Shown here: positions 19,009 through 28,579 of the stretch, piece after piece
How positions within the stretch are numbered: position 1 is the first letter of the stretch
Layout of the letters: each line of letters opens with the position of its first letter
Source of the DNA: Pseudomonas hygromyciniae
Lineage (GTDB): Bacteria > Pseudomonadota > Gammaproteobacteria > Pseudomonadales > Pseudomonadaceae
Assembly (NCBI RefSeq): GCF_016925675.1
Contig: NZ_CP070506.1
Span: forward strand, 2,478,501-2,542,500
Length of the DNA stretch: 64,000 bases
Reading direction: 5' to 3'
The notes under the pieces: model-generated
The model's input: the letters and a program-made list of their open reading frames with translations, nothing else
Databases searched by the model: none
Told to the model about the DNA's origin: nothing
Made by a program: the position numbers and the translations under genes

Positions 19009-21189
19009 ATGAACCGCCCCAAGCCCTCGACCCTCGCTACCCTGGCGGCAAGTCCCGTCACCTGGTTGGTTGTTCTGGTTTTACTGTTCAGTCTGGTGGG
19101 CCCGGCCCAGGCCAAGTCCTACGGCGCTATTGAACAGCAGCGCATCGACAAGATTTTCCCCCAGACAGACGCCATTTCCGCCCCTGAAGGTAAGTTCAAG
19201 GTGCGCACGCTGTCGGCCAACGGTGCGGTGATCGGCTATGTGTTCCAGAGCCTGGATGTGGTGGATATTCCGGCGTATTCCGGCAAACCGATCAACACCC
19301 AGGTGATCCTCGACCCGGCCGGGGTGATCCGTGATGCCTATGTGCTGGAGCACCACGAGCCGATCCTGCTGATCGGCATTCCCGAGGCCAAGTTGCATGA
19401 CTTCACCGCGCGCTACAGCGGGATCAACGTCAAGCAACGGGTGGTGGTGGGGCGCTCCAGCGACAGCCAGGCGGTGACCGTGGATGCGGTGGCCGGTGCC
19501 ACCGTTACGGCCATGGTGGTCAATGAAGTGATTATGCGTGCGGCCCATGAAGTGGCGGTGTCGCTCAAGCTGATCGAGGACACGGCCCGCACGGCGCAGA
19601 AAGTCGCACTAGTGCGCGCCGACCTGTTCGAGCCTGCCAGTTGGGCGCAATTGACCGGCAATGGCGCAGTGCGCCGCCTGCACCTGACACGCGGCCAAGT
19701 GGACGATGCCTTCAAGGGCACCGACGCCGAAGGTGTGGAAGTGGCGGGGCCGGGGCAGGCAGACGAGACCTTTATCGACTTGTATGTGGCGGATCTCAAC
19801 GCGCCGTCCATCGGCCGCAACCTGTTGGGCGAGGCGCAATACCGGGTGCTGATGCAGGGCCTCAAGCCCGGCGAGCAGGCCATTGCGGTGCTGGGCCGTG
19901 GTTTGTTTTCGTTCAAGGGCTCGGGTTACGTGCGCGGTGGGATTTTTGATCGGGTGCAGTTGCGTCAGTTCGGCAACGTCATCAGCTTCCGCGATATGGA
20001 CCACCAGCGTCTGTATGACGTGTTCGCCGAGGGCATGCCCGAGTTCGAGGAAATGTCGGTGTTTATCGTGCGCCCCCAGGCCGCGTTCGACCCAGGCTCG
20101 GCGTGGACCCTGGAGTTGTTGGTGCGGCGCCAGACCGGCCCGGTCAGCGGCACCTTCACCAGCTTTGAATTGCCCTACCAGATGCCCGAGGCGTATCTGG
20201 AGCGCCCGTTGCCGACCGCCGCCGAACAGGCCGCCATCGACGAAGCCAACCGGCCGATGTGGCTGACGATCTGGTACCAGAAACAGGTGCAAGTCCTGGT
20301 GCTGGGCGCCGCGCTGGTACTGCTGACGGTGATTCTGTTTATGCAGGACAGCCTGGCCCGGCGCCCGCGTCTGCTGCACTGGGTGCGTCGCGGTTATCTG
20401 CTGTTTACCGTGGTGTTTATCGGCTGGTACGCCCTGGGGCAGTTGTCGGTGGTCAATGTGCTGACCTTTGTGCATGCGCTGTTCCAGCAGTTCCGCTGGG
20501 AGCTGTTCCTCTCCGATCCGCTGATCTTCATGCTCTGGGTATTCACCGCCGCCAGCATCCTGCTGTGGGGGCGTGGAGTGTTCTGTGGTTGGTTGTGCCC
20601 GTTCGGGGCGCTGCAGGAGTTGATCAACGAGGCGGCGCGCAAGCTCAAGGTGCGCCAGTTCGAACTGCCGTTTGCCGTGCACGAGCGGCTGTGGGCGATC
20701 AAGTACCTGATCCTGCTGGGGTTGTTTGGCCTGTCCCTGGAGTCGATGGCCACTGCCGAACGGTTTGCCGAAGTGGAACCGTTCAAGACCGCCATCACCC
20801 TGCATTTCGACCGCCAATGGTGGTTCGTGGCCTATGCCTTGGGGCTGCTGGTGATCAACGTTTTCACGCGCAAGGTCTATTGCCGCTATGTCTGCCCGCT
20901 GGGCGCCGCACTGGCGATCCCCAGCAAGTTCCGCCTGTTCGACTGGCTCAAGCGCCGCAAGGAATGTGGCGATCCGTGCCAGTTGTGCGCCAAGGAATGC
21001 GAGATCCAGGCGATCCATCCCGACGGCCATATCAACGCCAATGAATGCCACTACTGCCTCGATTGCCAGATGACCTGGCACAACGACCATAAATGCCCGC
21101 CACTGATCAACAAGCGCAAGAAACGCAACAAGGCCGCACCCACCCCTGGGCAATTGATCCCGGTGGTGCAGGTGGCGGTGCCTGAATGA
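19009..21189 (+). CDS. nosR: NosR, membrane flavo-iron-sulfur protein of N2O respiration
   Basis: Electron donor/maturation protein for nitrous oxide reductase. The 726 aa are typical. The N-terminal membrane/signal segment ends PAQAKSYG. A periplasmic FMN-binding domain follows, with GATVTAMV (~164-171) as the flavin-attachment region. About five TM helices span ~420-660, with [13 protein letters not shown] and [12 protein letters not shown]. Two ferredoxin-like Cys clusters ([12 protein letters not shown] and CHYCLDCQM) are cytoplasmic at the C-terminus. It is first in the nos cluster, with an ANR/DNR box upstream. nosZ begins 38 bases downstream. Confidence 0.97.
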   Translation: MNRPKPSTLATLAASPVTWLVVLVLLFSLVGPAQAKSYGAIEQQRIDKIFPQTDAISAPEGKFKVRTLSANGAVIGYVFQSLDVVDIPAYSGKPINTQVILDPAGVIRDAYVLEHHEPILLIGIPEAKLHDFTARYSGINVKQRVVVGRSSDSQAVTVDAVAGATVTAMVVNEVIMRAAHEVAVSLKLIEDTARTAQKVALVRADLFEPASWAQLTGNGAVRRLHLTRGQVDDAFKGTDAEGVEVAGPGQADETFIDLYVADLNAPSIGRNLLGEAQYRVLMQGLKPGEQAIAVLGRGLFSFKGSGYVRGGIFDRVQLRQFGNVISFRDMDHQRLYDVFAEGMPEFEEMSVFIVRPQAAFDPGSAWTLELLVRRQTGPVSGTFTSFELPYQMPEAYLERPLPTAAEQAAIDEANRPMWLTIWYQKQVQVLVLGAALVLLTVILFMQDSLARRPRLLHWVRRGYLLFTVVFIGWYALGQLSVVNVLTFVHALFQQFRWELFLSDPLIFMLWVFTAASILLWGRGVFCGWLCPFGALQELINEAARKLKVRQFELPFAVHERLWAIKYLILLGLFGLSLESMATAERFAEVEPFKTAITLHFDRQWWFVAYALGLLVINVFTRKVYCRYVCPLGAALAIPSKFRLFDWLKRRKECGDPCQLCAKECEIQAIHPDGHINANECHYCLDCQMTWHNDHKCPPLINKRKKRNKAAPTPGQLIPVVQVAVPE

Positions 21190-21227
21190 CGGCCTTGGGC
21201 ACCCACTTTTCCCCTCTGGAGCACATC

Positions 21228-23150
21228 ATGAACGACAGCGAATCGAAAAAAACCGGGGCTACTGCGCAACCCGAAGGCATGAGCCGGCGTGGTTTCCTCG
21301 GCACCGGTGCCGTGACCGGCGCGGTGCTGGCAGGCGCCTCGGCCATCGGCGGTACGGTGTTTACCCGCGAGTCCTTTGCGGCGGCGGCCAAGGAAGCGAA
21401 GTCGAAGATCCATGTGGGCCCGGGTGAGCTGGACCAGTACTACGGTTTCTGGAGCGGCGGCCACCAAGGCGAAGTGCGGGTGCTGGGTGTGCCGTCGATG
21501 CGTGAGCTGATGCGCATCCCGGTATTCAACGTCGATTCGGCCACCGGCTGGGGCCTGACCAACGAGAGCAAGCGCATCCTTGGCGAGGGCGCCAAGTACC
21601 AGAACGGTGATTGCCATCACCCGCACTTGTCCACCACCGATGGCCGCTACGACGGCAAATACCTGTTTATCAACGACAAGGCCAACACCCGCGTGGCGCG
21701 GATCCGCCTGGACATCATGAAGTGCGACAAGATCGTCACCGTGCCCAACGCCCAGGCGATCCACGGCCTGCGCCTGCAAAAGGTGCCCTACACCAAGTAC
21801 GTGTTCTGCAACGCCGAGTTCATCATCCCGCACCCCAACGACGGCCACACCTTCGACCTGCAAGACAAAAACAGCTTCACCATGTTTAACGCCATCGACG
21901 CAGAAAAAATGGAAATGGCCTTCCAGGTCATCGTCGATGGCAACCTCGACAACGCCGACATGGACTACACCGGGAAATACGCGGCGGCCACGTGCTACAA
22001 CTCGGAAAAGGCCTCCGACCTGGGCGGCATGATGCGCAACGAGCGCGACTGGGTGGTGGTGTTCAACATTCCGCGCATCGAGGCGGCGATCAAGGCCGGC
22101 AAGTTCATCAACCTCGACGGGGTCAAGGTGCCGGTGGTGGACGGGCGCAAGGGCGACGATGGCAAGGACAGTGAATTCACCCGCTATATCCCGGTGCCGA
22201 AGAACCCCCATGGCTGCAACACCTCGCCGGACGGCAAATACTTTATCGCCAACGGCAAGCTGTCGCCGACCTGCACCATCATCGCCATCGACAAGCTCGA
22301 CGACCTGTTCAACGACAAGATCAAAGACCCGCGCGGCGTGGTCGTCGGCGAGCCGGAGCTGGGTCTGGGCCCGTTGCACACCACCTACGATGGTCGGGGT
22401 TTTGCCTACACCACGCTGTTTATCGACAGCCAGGTGGTGAAGTGGAACATCGCCGAAGCCATCCGCGCCTATGGCGGCGAGAAGGTCAACTACATCAAGC
22501 AGAAGCTCGATGTGCACTACCAACCGGGCCACAACCATGCGTCGTTGACCGAAACCCGGGATGCCGACGGCCAATGGCTGGTGGTGCTCAGCAAGTTCTC
22601 CAAGGACCGCTTCCTGCCCACCGGCCCGTTGCACCCGGAAAACGACCAGTTGATCGATATCTCGGGCGATGAAATGAAACTGGTCCACGACGGCCCGACC
22701 TTCGCCGAACCCCACGACTGCGTAATGGCGCGGCGCGACCAGATCAAGACCAAGAAAATCTGGGAGCGCAACGACCCGTTCTTTGCCGAAACCGTGGCCA
22801 TCGCCGCCAAGGACGGCATCAAGCTGGAGACCGATAACAAGGTGATCCGCGACGGCAAGAAAGTGCGGGTGTACATGACCTCCATGGCGCCGACTTACGG
22901 CCTCACCGAATTTACCGTCAAGCAGGGCGATGAGGTCACGGTGACCATTACCAACATCGACCAGATCGAGGACGTGACCCACGGCTTTGTCATGACCAAC
23001 CATGGCGTGAGCATGGAAATCAGCCCGCAGCAAACGTCTTCCATCACCTTCATCGCCGACAAGCCGGGGCTGCATTGGTACTACTGCAGCTGGTTCTGCC
23101 ATGCGCTGCATATGGAGATGGTAGGGCGCATGTTGGTGGAGCGCGCTTAA
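21228..23150 (+). CDS. nosZ: Nitrous-oxide reductase (clade I, Tat-exported)
   Basis: Periplasmic copper enzyme reducing N2O to N2. A Tat signal SRRGFLGT marks clade I, and the mature protein starts after ~50 residues. The seven-blade propeller holds CuZ histidines, such as GDCHHPHLS. The C-terminal cupredoxin domain has the CuA ligands in [15 protein letters not shown] 21228 is preferred because CTGGAG lies upstream and MNDSESKK is a normal leader; GTG/ATG further upstream overlaps nosR. Length is 640 aa. A REP hairpin follows the stop. Confidence 0.98.
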   Translation: MNDSESKKTGATAQPEGMSRRGFLGTGAVTGAVLAGASAIGGTVFTRESFAAAAKEAKSKIHVGPGELDQYYGFWSGGHQGEVRVLGVPSMRELMRIPVFNVDSATGWGLTNESKRILGEGAKYQNGDCHHPHLSTTDGRYDGKYLFINDKANTRVARIRLDIMKCDKIVTVPNAQAIHGLRLQKVPYTKYVFCNAEFIIPHPNDGHTFDLQDKNSFTMFNAIDAEKMEMAFQVIVDGNLDNADMDYTGKYAAATCYNSEKASDLGGMMRNERDWVVVFNIPRIEAAIKAGKFINLDGVKVPVVDGRKGDDGKDSEFTRYIPVPKNPHGCNTSPDGKYFIANGKLSPTCTIIAIDKLDDLFNDKIKDPRGVVVGEPELGLGPLHTTYDGRGFAYTTLFIDSQVVKWNIAEAIRAYGGEKVNYIKQKLDVHYQPGHNHASLTETRDADGQWLVVLSKFSKDRFLPTGPLHPENDQLIDISGDEMKLVHDGPTFAEPHDCVMARRDQIKTKKIWERNDPFFAETVAIAAKDGIKLETDNKVIRDGKKVRVYMTSMAPTYGLTEFTVKQGDEVTVTITNIDQIEDVTHGFVMTNHGVSMEISPQQTSSITFIADKPGLHWYYCSWFCHALHMEMVGRMLVERA

Positions 23151-23170
23151 CGGCGAGCACCCACCAAAAG

Positions 23171-23256
23171 TGTGGCGAGCGGGGCAAGCCCGCTCGCCAC
23201 AACAGACCGCTCACCACAATAAGCCCGCTCTCACAGGGGATCTGTTTTGATCAAAA
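23171..23256. repeat. REP hairpin in the nosZ-nosD gap plus 12-bp palindrome
   Basis: TGTGGCGAGCGGG (23171-23183) and CCCGCTCGCCACA (23189-23201) form a perfect 13-bp stem with a GCAAG loop, followed by partial REP copies to ~23237. TTTTGATCAAAA (23245-23256) overlaps the nosD ribosome-site region. It is a possible 3' stabiliser of nosZ mRNA. Confidence 0.75.
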
Positions 23257-23266
23257 GGAATACTCC

Positions 23267-24547
23267 GTGGCTCGACCCCGCACGTTATTGATCGGGTGTG
23301 CGTGGCTGTTTTTTTCGGCCACCGCCAGCGCCGCTGTACTGCCCATCACCGACTTGCCGTTGGTAGCCGCAGGCCCGCAGCACTGGCGCCTGCCCGCCGG
23401 CGACTACCAGGGCTCCTTCAGCATCGACCAACCTTTGCAACTCACCTGCGAACCCGGTGCGGTGATCCACAGCCAGGGCTTGGGCAACGGCTTGCTGATC
23501 AGCGCTGCCGACGTCACCGTCGAGGGCTGCACCTTCCTCGACTGGGGCCACGACCTCACCGCGATGAACGCGGCGATCTTCATCCAACCCAAGGCCCACG
23601 GCACCTTGATCAAGGGCAACCATATGCGCGGCCAGGGTTTTGGCGTGTGGGTCGATGGCACGGCGGACGTGAGCGTGATCGACAACCAGATCCAGGGCGA
23701 CCCAACCCTGCGCTCCCAGGACCGGGGCAACGGCATCCACCTGTACGCGGTCAAGGGCGCGCGAGTGATCGGCAACCAGGTGCGCGACGCCCGCGACGGC
23801 ATCTACATCGACACCTCCAATGGCAACCTGCTGCAAGGCAACACCCTGGAAGACCTGCGCTATGGCATCCACTACATGTTCGCCAATGACAACCAGGTGC
23901 TCGACAACATCACCCGCCGCACCCGTACCGGCTACGCGTTGATGCAAAGCCGCAAGCTGACGGTGATCGGCAATCGCTCCGAAGAGGACCAGAACTACGG
24001 GATCCTGATGAACTACATCACCTATTCCACCCTGCGCGACAACGTCGTCAACGATGTGCGCGACGGCACCACGGGCGACACCATGATCACCGGTGCCGAA
24101 GGCAAGGCACTGTTTATCTACAACTCGCTGTTCAACAGCATCGAACACAACCACTTCGGGCGCAGTGCGGTGGGCATTCACCTCACGGCCGGCTCCGAAG
24201 ACAACCGGATTGCCGGCAACGCCTTTGTCGGCAACCAGCGCCAGGTCAAGTACGTGGCCACACGCTTGCAGGAGTGGTCGGCGGATGGCCGGGGCAATTA
24301 CTGGAGCGACTACCTGGGCTGGGACCGCAACAGCGATGGCCTGGGGGATGTGGCCTACGAACCCAACGATAACGTCGACCGCCTGCTGTGGCTGTATCCC
24401 CAGGTGCGCCTGTTGATGAACAGCCCCGGCATCGAGTTGCTGCGCTGGGTGCAACGGGCGTTTCCGGTGATCAAGTCGGCGGGGGTGATGGACAGCCATC
24501 CGCTGATGAAAGACCCCACGCTTTCCCTGCTCAAGGAGCCCGCATGA
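23267..24547 (+). CDS. nosD: NosD, periplasmic copper-delivery/maturation protein
   Basis: Needed with NosF and NosY to build the CuZ centre of NosZ. A signal peptide ([16 protein letters not shown]) is followed by a right-handed parallel beta-helix (CASH) fold of repeated I..N.....G turns ([35 protein letters not shown]). Length is 426 aa. GTG 23267 is chosen with AAGGA 7 bases upstream; upstream in-frame codons run through nosZ and the REP. Its stop overlaps the nosF start (ATGA). Confidence 0.95.
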   Translation: MARPRTLLIGCAWLFFSATASAAVLPITDLPLVAAGPQHWRLPAGDYQGSFSIDQPLQLTCEPGAVIHSQGLGNGLLISAADVTVEGCTFLDWGHDLTAMNAAIFIQPKAHGTLIKGNHMRGQGFGVWVDGTADVSVIDNQIQGDPTLRSQDRGNGIHLYAVKGARVIGNQVRDARDGIYIDTSNGNLLQGNTLEDLRYGIHYMFANDNQVLDNITRRTRTGYALMQSRKLTVIGNRSEEDQNYGILMNYITYSTLRDNVVNDVRDGTTGDTMITGAEGKALFIYNSLFNSIEHNHFGRSAVGIHLTAGSEDNRIAGNAFVGNQRQVKYVATRLQEWSADGRGNYWSDYLGWDRNSDGLGDVAYEPNDNVDRLLWLYPQVRLLMNSPGIELLRWVQRAFPVIKSAGVMDSHPLMKDPTLSLLKEPA

Positions 24548-25458
24548 TGCCTGTCGTCGAAATCCAAGGCGTGACCCAGCGTTATGGGCACGCCACTGTG
24601 CTGCATGACCTCAACCTGAGCCTGGCGCCCGGAGAGGTGCTGGGCCTGTTCGGCCATAACGGCGCGGGCAAGACTACCAGCATGAAGCTGATCCTCGGTC
24701 TGTTGCAGGCGAGCAGCGGCCAGGTGCGGGTGTTCGGCCGGGCGCCCAGCGATCCCCAGGTGCGGCAGATGCTCGGGTATCTACCGGAAAACGTGACCTT
24801 CTACCCGCAACTCAGCGGCCTGGAGACCTTGCAGCATTTTGCCCGGCTCAAGGGCGCGTCGATGAACCAGGTCGCGACGCTGCTCGAAGACGTTGGCCTG
24901 ACAGCGGCGGCGCGGCGGCGGGTCAAGACCTATTCCAAGGGCATGCGCCAGCGCCTCGGCCTGGCCCAGGCGCTGCTTGGCGAACCACGCTTGCTGCTGC
25001 TGGACGAGCCCACCGTGGGCCTCGACCCGATCGCCACCCAGGATTTGTATCGCTTGCTCGACCGCCTGCGCGGGCAGGGCACCAGCATCATCCTTTGCTC
25101 CCATGTGCTGCCGGGCGTGGAAGCCCATATCAACCGCGCCGCGATCCTCACCCAGGGCCGCCTGCTGGCCCTCGGCACCCTGGCGGCGTTGCGCGAAGAA
25201 GCCGGGCTGCCGACCCTGATCCGCAGCAGTGGCCTGCAACGCGCGGCGCTCTTGCAAAAACGCTGGAGCGAGGCCGGCCACGTGACCCGGCGCTGGGGCG
25301 CGGAGGGCCTGCAAGTGGCTGCGTTCAATGGCAACAAGCTGGACCTGTTGCGTCAGTTGCTCGACCAGGAAAACCCCAGTGATGTGGAAATCGTCGTGCC
25401 GTCCCTGGAAGACCTGTACCGCCATTACATGGACAGCCCTGCGGAGCGTGCCCTATGA
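24544..25458 (+). CDS. nosF: NosF, ABC transporter ATP-binding protein
   Basis: Cytoplasmic ATPase of the NosDFY copper/sulfur-handling complex. The 304 aa contain Walker [10 protein letters not shown] (~38-46), signature [11 protein letters not shown], Walker [13 protein letters not shown] and H-loop His in ILCSHVLPG. The start ATG overlaps the nosD stop. The end overlaps the nosY start by 4 bases, so translation is coupled. Confidence 0.95.
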   Translation: MMPVVEIQGVTQRYGHATVLHDLNLSLAPGEVLGLFGHNGAGKTTSMKLILGLLQASSGQVRVFGRAPSDPQVRQMLGYLPENVTFYPQLSGLETLQHFARLKGASMNQVATLLEDVGLTAAARRRVKTYSKGMRQRLGLAQALLGEPRLLLLDEPTVGLDPIATQDLYRLLDRLRGQGTSIILCSHVLPGVEAHINRAAILTQGRLLALGTLAALREEAGLPTLIRSSGLQRAALLQKRWSEAGHVTRRWGAEGLQVAAFNGNKLDLLRQLLDQENPSDVEIVVPSLEDLYRHYMDSPAERAL

Positions 25459-26285
25459 CGCCGATCTGGAACATGGCCCGCAAGGAATTCAGCGATGGCC
25501 TGCGCAATCGCTGGTTGTTAGCGATCAGCCTGTTGTTCGCGGTACTGGCCATCGGCATTGCCTGGCTCGGTGCGGCGGCGTCCGGGCAACTGGGCTTCAC
25601 CTCGATCCCGGCGACCATCGCCAGCCTGGCCAGCCTAGCGACCTTTCTGATGCCGTTGATTGCGTTGTTGCTGGCCTATGACGCGATTGTCGGCGAGGAC
25701 GAAAGCGGCACCTTGCTGCTGTTGCTCACTTATCCCCTGGGGCGCGGGCAGATCCTGCTGGGCAAATTCGTGGGGCATGGGTTGATCCTGGCCCTGGCGA
25801 CCTTTATTGGATTTGGTTGCGCCATGCTCGCCATTGCGTTGCTGGTGGATGACGTCGAGTTCAGCCTGCTGCTTTGGGCCTTTGGTCGATTCATGCTGAC
25901 GTCGACCTTGCTCGGCTGGGGCTTTCTGGGGCTGGCGTATGTGTTGAGCAGCGTTTCGGCAGAGAAGTCCACGGCGGCCGGGCTGGCCCTGGGCGTGTGG
26001 TTCTTTTTTGTCCTGGTGTTCGACCTGGCGTTGCTGGCGCTGCTGGTCATCAGCGAGGGCCAGTTCAGCCCGACGCTGCTGCCCTGGTTGTTGATGTTCA
26101 ACCCGGCGGATGTGTACCGGCTGATCAACCTGTCGGGCTTCGATACCGGCCCGGCGTCGGTGGGCGTGATGGCGTTGGCGGGCGACCTGGCAGTGCCGAC
26201 GGCGGTGTTGTGGTTGTGCCTGGCTTTATGGGTCGCAGGGCCGCTGGCCTGGGCCTATTGGCTGTTTGGGCGGCGCGCAGCCTGA
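25455..26285 (+). CDS. nosY: NosY, ABC transporter permease
   Basis: Membrane subunit paired with NosF. The 276 aa have about six TM segments starting with [20 protein letters not shown]. The conserved [20 protein letters not shown] loop of NosY/ABC-2-type permeases follows TM2. ATG overlaps the nosF stop. NosL follows 25 bases after the stop. Confidence 0.94.
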   Translation: MTPIWNMARKEFSDGLRNRWLLAISLLFAVLAIGIAWLGAAASGQLGFTSIPATIASLASLATFLMPLIALLLAYDAIVGEDESGTLLLLLTYPLGRGQILLGKFVGHGLILALATFIGFGCAMLAIALLVDDVEFSLLLWAFGRFMLTSTLLGWGFLGLAYVLSSVSAEKSTAAGLALGVWFFFVLVFDLALLALLVISEGQFSPTLLPWLLMFNPADVYRLINLSGFDTGPASVGVMALAGDLAVPTAVLWLCLALWVAGPLAWAYWLFGRRAA

Positions 26286-26310
26286 GTTTTTATTGGTGGA
26301 GCAGATAAGC

Positions 26311-26814
26311 ATGAAAATCGGGTTGGTATTGCTGTTGAGCCTGCTGTTGGTCGGGTGTGACAAGCCAGTGGCGGCGGGCGCAGGTGAGGGGCCGGTGGCG
26401 TTTCATCCGGCCGATGAATGCCATGTGTGCGGCATGGTGATCAGCGAATTCCCTGGGCCCAAGGGCGAGGTGGTGGAGCAGGGCGCGGCGAAGAAGTTTT
26501 GCTCGACCGCAGAAATGCTCGGCTGGTGGTTACAGCCGGAAAATCATCATGCCCAGTCAAAGCTGTATGTGCATGACATGGGGCGCAGTCATTGGGACAC
26601 CCCGGATGATGCCCATCTGATCGACGCCAGGACGGCGTACTACGTGCTCGGCACCGGGTTGAAGGGCGCCATGGGCGTGGTGCTGGCCTCGTTTGCTGAG
26701 CAGGCGGTGGCACAGAAAGTCGCGGCGGACACCGGTGGGCGGGTGTTGCGCTTTGAGGAGATCGACCTGGCACTGTTGCAGCAGCCGAGTGGCATGGCCC
26801 ATAGCGGTCATTGA
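26311..26814 (+). CDS. nosL: NosL, copper-binding lipoprotein
   Basis: A 167-aa lipoprotein with lipobox LLVGC (Cys16). It delivers Cu(I) to the NosZ assembly system at the outer/periplasmic membrane face. The metal site is likely within DECHVCGMVI, with later Met/His residues. ATG 26311 has GGAG 9 bases upstream. It is last in the cluster; no nosX/apbE-like gene follows before the REP/MITE region. Confidence 0.94.
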   Translation: MKIGLVLLLSLLLVGCDKPVAAGAGEGPVAFHPADECHVCGMVISEFPGPKGEVVEQGAAKKFCSTAEMLGWWLQPENHHAQSKLYVHDMGRSHWDTPDDAHLIDARTAYYVLGTGLKGAMGVVLASFAEQAVAQKVAADTGGRVLRFEEIDLALLQQPSGMAHSGH

Positions 26815-26821
26815 GGCTGCT

Positions 26822-27147
26822 CTCCTGTGGGAGCGGGCTTGCCCGCGATAGCGGCAGTTCAGTCAGCATTTCTGGCGGCTGACACACCGCTATCGCAGCA
26901 TAGGTATCTACACAACTTTGCCGCAACAGGCAGATAGCGCAGTTGTGGCGAGCGGGCTTGTCCCGCGCTGGGCTGCGAAGCAGCCCCAAAACCAGCCGCT
27001 GCGGTGTATCTGGTACAACGCATTCGGCTTATTGGGGCTGCTTCGCAGCCCAGCGCGGGACAAGCCCGCTCGCCACAGGGGAGTTCGTCAGTTTCTGAAA
27101 GTTGTGTAGATACTTATGGCTATCGCAGGCAAGCCAGCTCCCACAGC
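26822..27147. repeat. REP pair split by MITE-like element copy 2
   Basis: The 333-base gap after nosL begins with TGTGGGAGCGGGCTTGCCC (26826-). It ends with the converging REP arm (27119-27147), which overlaps the start of the MFS gene's 3' flank. The pair is interrupted by the 26899-27118 element; deleting the element and one 10-bp repeat restores the continuous arm GCTATCGCAGGCAAGCCAGC. No gene is seen. Confidence 0.75.
26899..27118 (-). mobile_element. MITE-like element, copy 2, 220 bp, flanked by 10-bp direct repeats
   Basis: Terminal inverted repeats are at 26899-26919 and 27098-27118 (one mismatch in 21), with the same inner GTATCTACACAACTTT as copy 1. GCTATCGCAG flanks both sides (26889-26898 and 27119-27128). 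The interior palindrome matches copy 1 read on the other strand. Relative to the host REP, both copies have the same orientation and position. No coding capacity. Confidence 0.75.
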
Positions 27148-28434
27148 CTAGCGGTTGACCAGCTTCGCCGGCAAGGCAATCACCAGCAAACAACTGAGTA
27201 GCAAGCTGGCGGCAAAGAACCACATGGCCCCGGCGGCGCTGCCGGTGATATCTATCGCCAGGCCCATCAAGGAGTTACTGACCAGCCCGGCGATGTTCGC
27301 CAGGGAACAGGCCAGGGCAAAGCCGGTAGCCGCTGCGGTGCCCGTGAGGAAGGTCGCCGGCAAGGCGAAAAACACCGGCACCGCGCCAAGGATGGCCGCC
27401 GAAGCCACGGCAAACAGGGCCACGGTCGCGACCACGTTATGGGTGAAGAACGTGCTGCTGGCCATGGCCACGGCGCCCACCAGAAACGGCACGATAATGT
27501 GCCAGCGGCGCTCACGGTATTTGTCGGAACTGGCGCCGATCAGCAGCATGCCGGCCAGCGCGGCGATGCTGGGCAGGGCGGTGAGCAGGCCGATATGGAA
27601 GGTGTCGCTGATCCCCGCGTTGCGGATCAGGGTCGGCATCCAGAAACCCATGGCATAGGCACTGAGCAAGATCGAAAAATCGATCCCGCCGAGCATCCAC
27701 ACCTTGAGGTTGAAGAACCCATCACGAAAGCGCCGCGGGCTGTGGCTGGCCTGGCTGGCATCGGCGTGCAGTTGCTGTTGCAGCAAGGTCTTTTCAGCGC
27801 CAGACAACCATTTGGCCTGGTGATAGGTATTGGGCAGCGCCCAAAACGCCAGCACTCCCAACAGCACGCTGGGCAGTGCTTCAAGCAGGAACAGCCATTG
27901 CCAGCCACGCAGGCCGCCCAGTTGGTCGAAGTGACTCATGATCCAGCCGGACAACGGCCCGCCAATCACACTGGACAGCGGCAGGCCGATCATAAAGAGC
28001 GCAATCACCCGCCCCCGGCGATGGGTGGGGAACCAGGTGGTCAGGTAATACAACACCCCCGGCAGGAACCCGGCCTCGGCAACGCCGAGCAAAAAGCGCA
28101 GGACATAGAACTGGGTGGTGGAGGTGACCAGCAGCGTGCAGGCCGAGAGCAGGCCCCAGGTGATCATGATGCGGGCAATCCAGATCCGCGCGCCGACACG
28201 CTCCAGAATCAGGTTGCTCGGCACTTCAAACAGGATATAGCCGACAAAAAACAGGCCGGCGCCCAGGCCGAAGGCGGTTTCGCTGAACTGCAACTGGTCT
28301 TGCATTTGCAACTTGGCAAAACCGATGTTGATCCGGTCCAGATAGGCGGCCAGGTAGCAGAAACACAGGAAGGGAATCAGCTTCCAGGTGATCTTGTGGT
28401 ACAGCGCGTGGACCGGGTCGGCGACCGTGGGCAT
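27148..28434 (-). CDS. MFS transporter, anion:cation symporter (ACS) family
   Basis: A 428-aa inner-membrane protein with 12 hydrophobic segments. The N-terminus ITWKLIPFLCFCYLAAYLDRINIGFA is the hallmark of ACS-family transporters of organic anions such as tartrate, phthalate or galactonate. GYILFEVPSNLILERVGAR is in the TM2-3 region. A long central loop lies at ~200-235. It is a single gene, and no catabolic partner adjoins, so the substrate is unknown. Confidence 0.9.
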   Translation of the reverse strand: MPTVADPVHALYHKITWKLIPFLCFCYLAAYLDRINIGFAKLQMQDQLQFSETAFGLGAGLFFVGYILFEVPSNLILERVGARIWIARIMITWGLLSACTLLVTSTTQFYVLRFLLGVAEAGFLPGVLYYLTTWFPTHRRGRVIALFMIGLPLSSVIGGPLSGWIMSHFDQLGGLRGWQWLFLLEALPSVLLGVLAFWALPNTYHQAKWLSGAEKTLLQQQLHADASQASHSPRRFRDGFFNLKVWMLGGIDFSILLSAYAMGFWMPTLIRNAGISDTFHIGLLTALPSIAALAGMLLIGASSDKYRERRWHIIVPFLVGAVAMASSTFFTHNVVATVALFAVASAAILGAVPVFFALPATFLTGTAAATGFALACSLANIAGLVSNSLMGLAIDITGSAAGAMWFFAASLLLSCLLVIALPAKLVNR

Positions 28435-28579
28435 CGGTGAGTCTCATGGGCATTGAGTTGGGCGGGGCGAATATAGCATTCCGTCACCGACAAGCTCTGT
28501 CTGAAACGCGCCAACTGACTGGGGTTGGTGTGCGAAAGAAGCTACGTTTAACGCTTCTAATAAAACAGAGTATCCACGG

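Noticed and set aside
19609..21153. Long open frame antisense to nosR
   Set aside because: Gln/His/Arg-rich shadow of a clear gene.
21051..23111. Long open frame antisense to nosZ
   Set aside because: A GC-rich shadow of nosZ with Val/His/Gly-rich composition; the plus-strand gene is certain.
23245..23256. TTTTGATCAAAA as a second ANR/DNR box before nosD
   Set aside because: The TTGA and TCAA halves overlap with no four-base spacer, so it does not fit the TTGAT-N4-ATCAA site.
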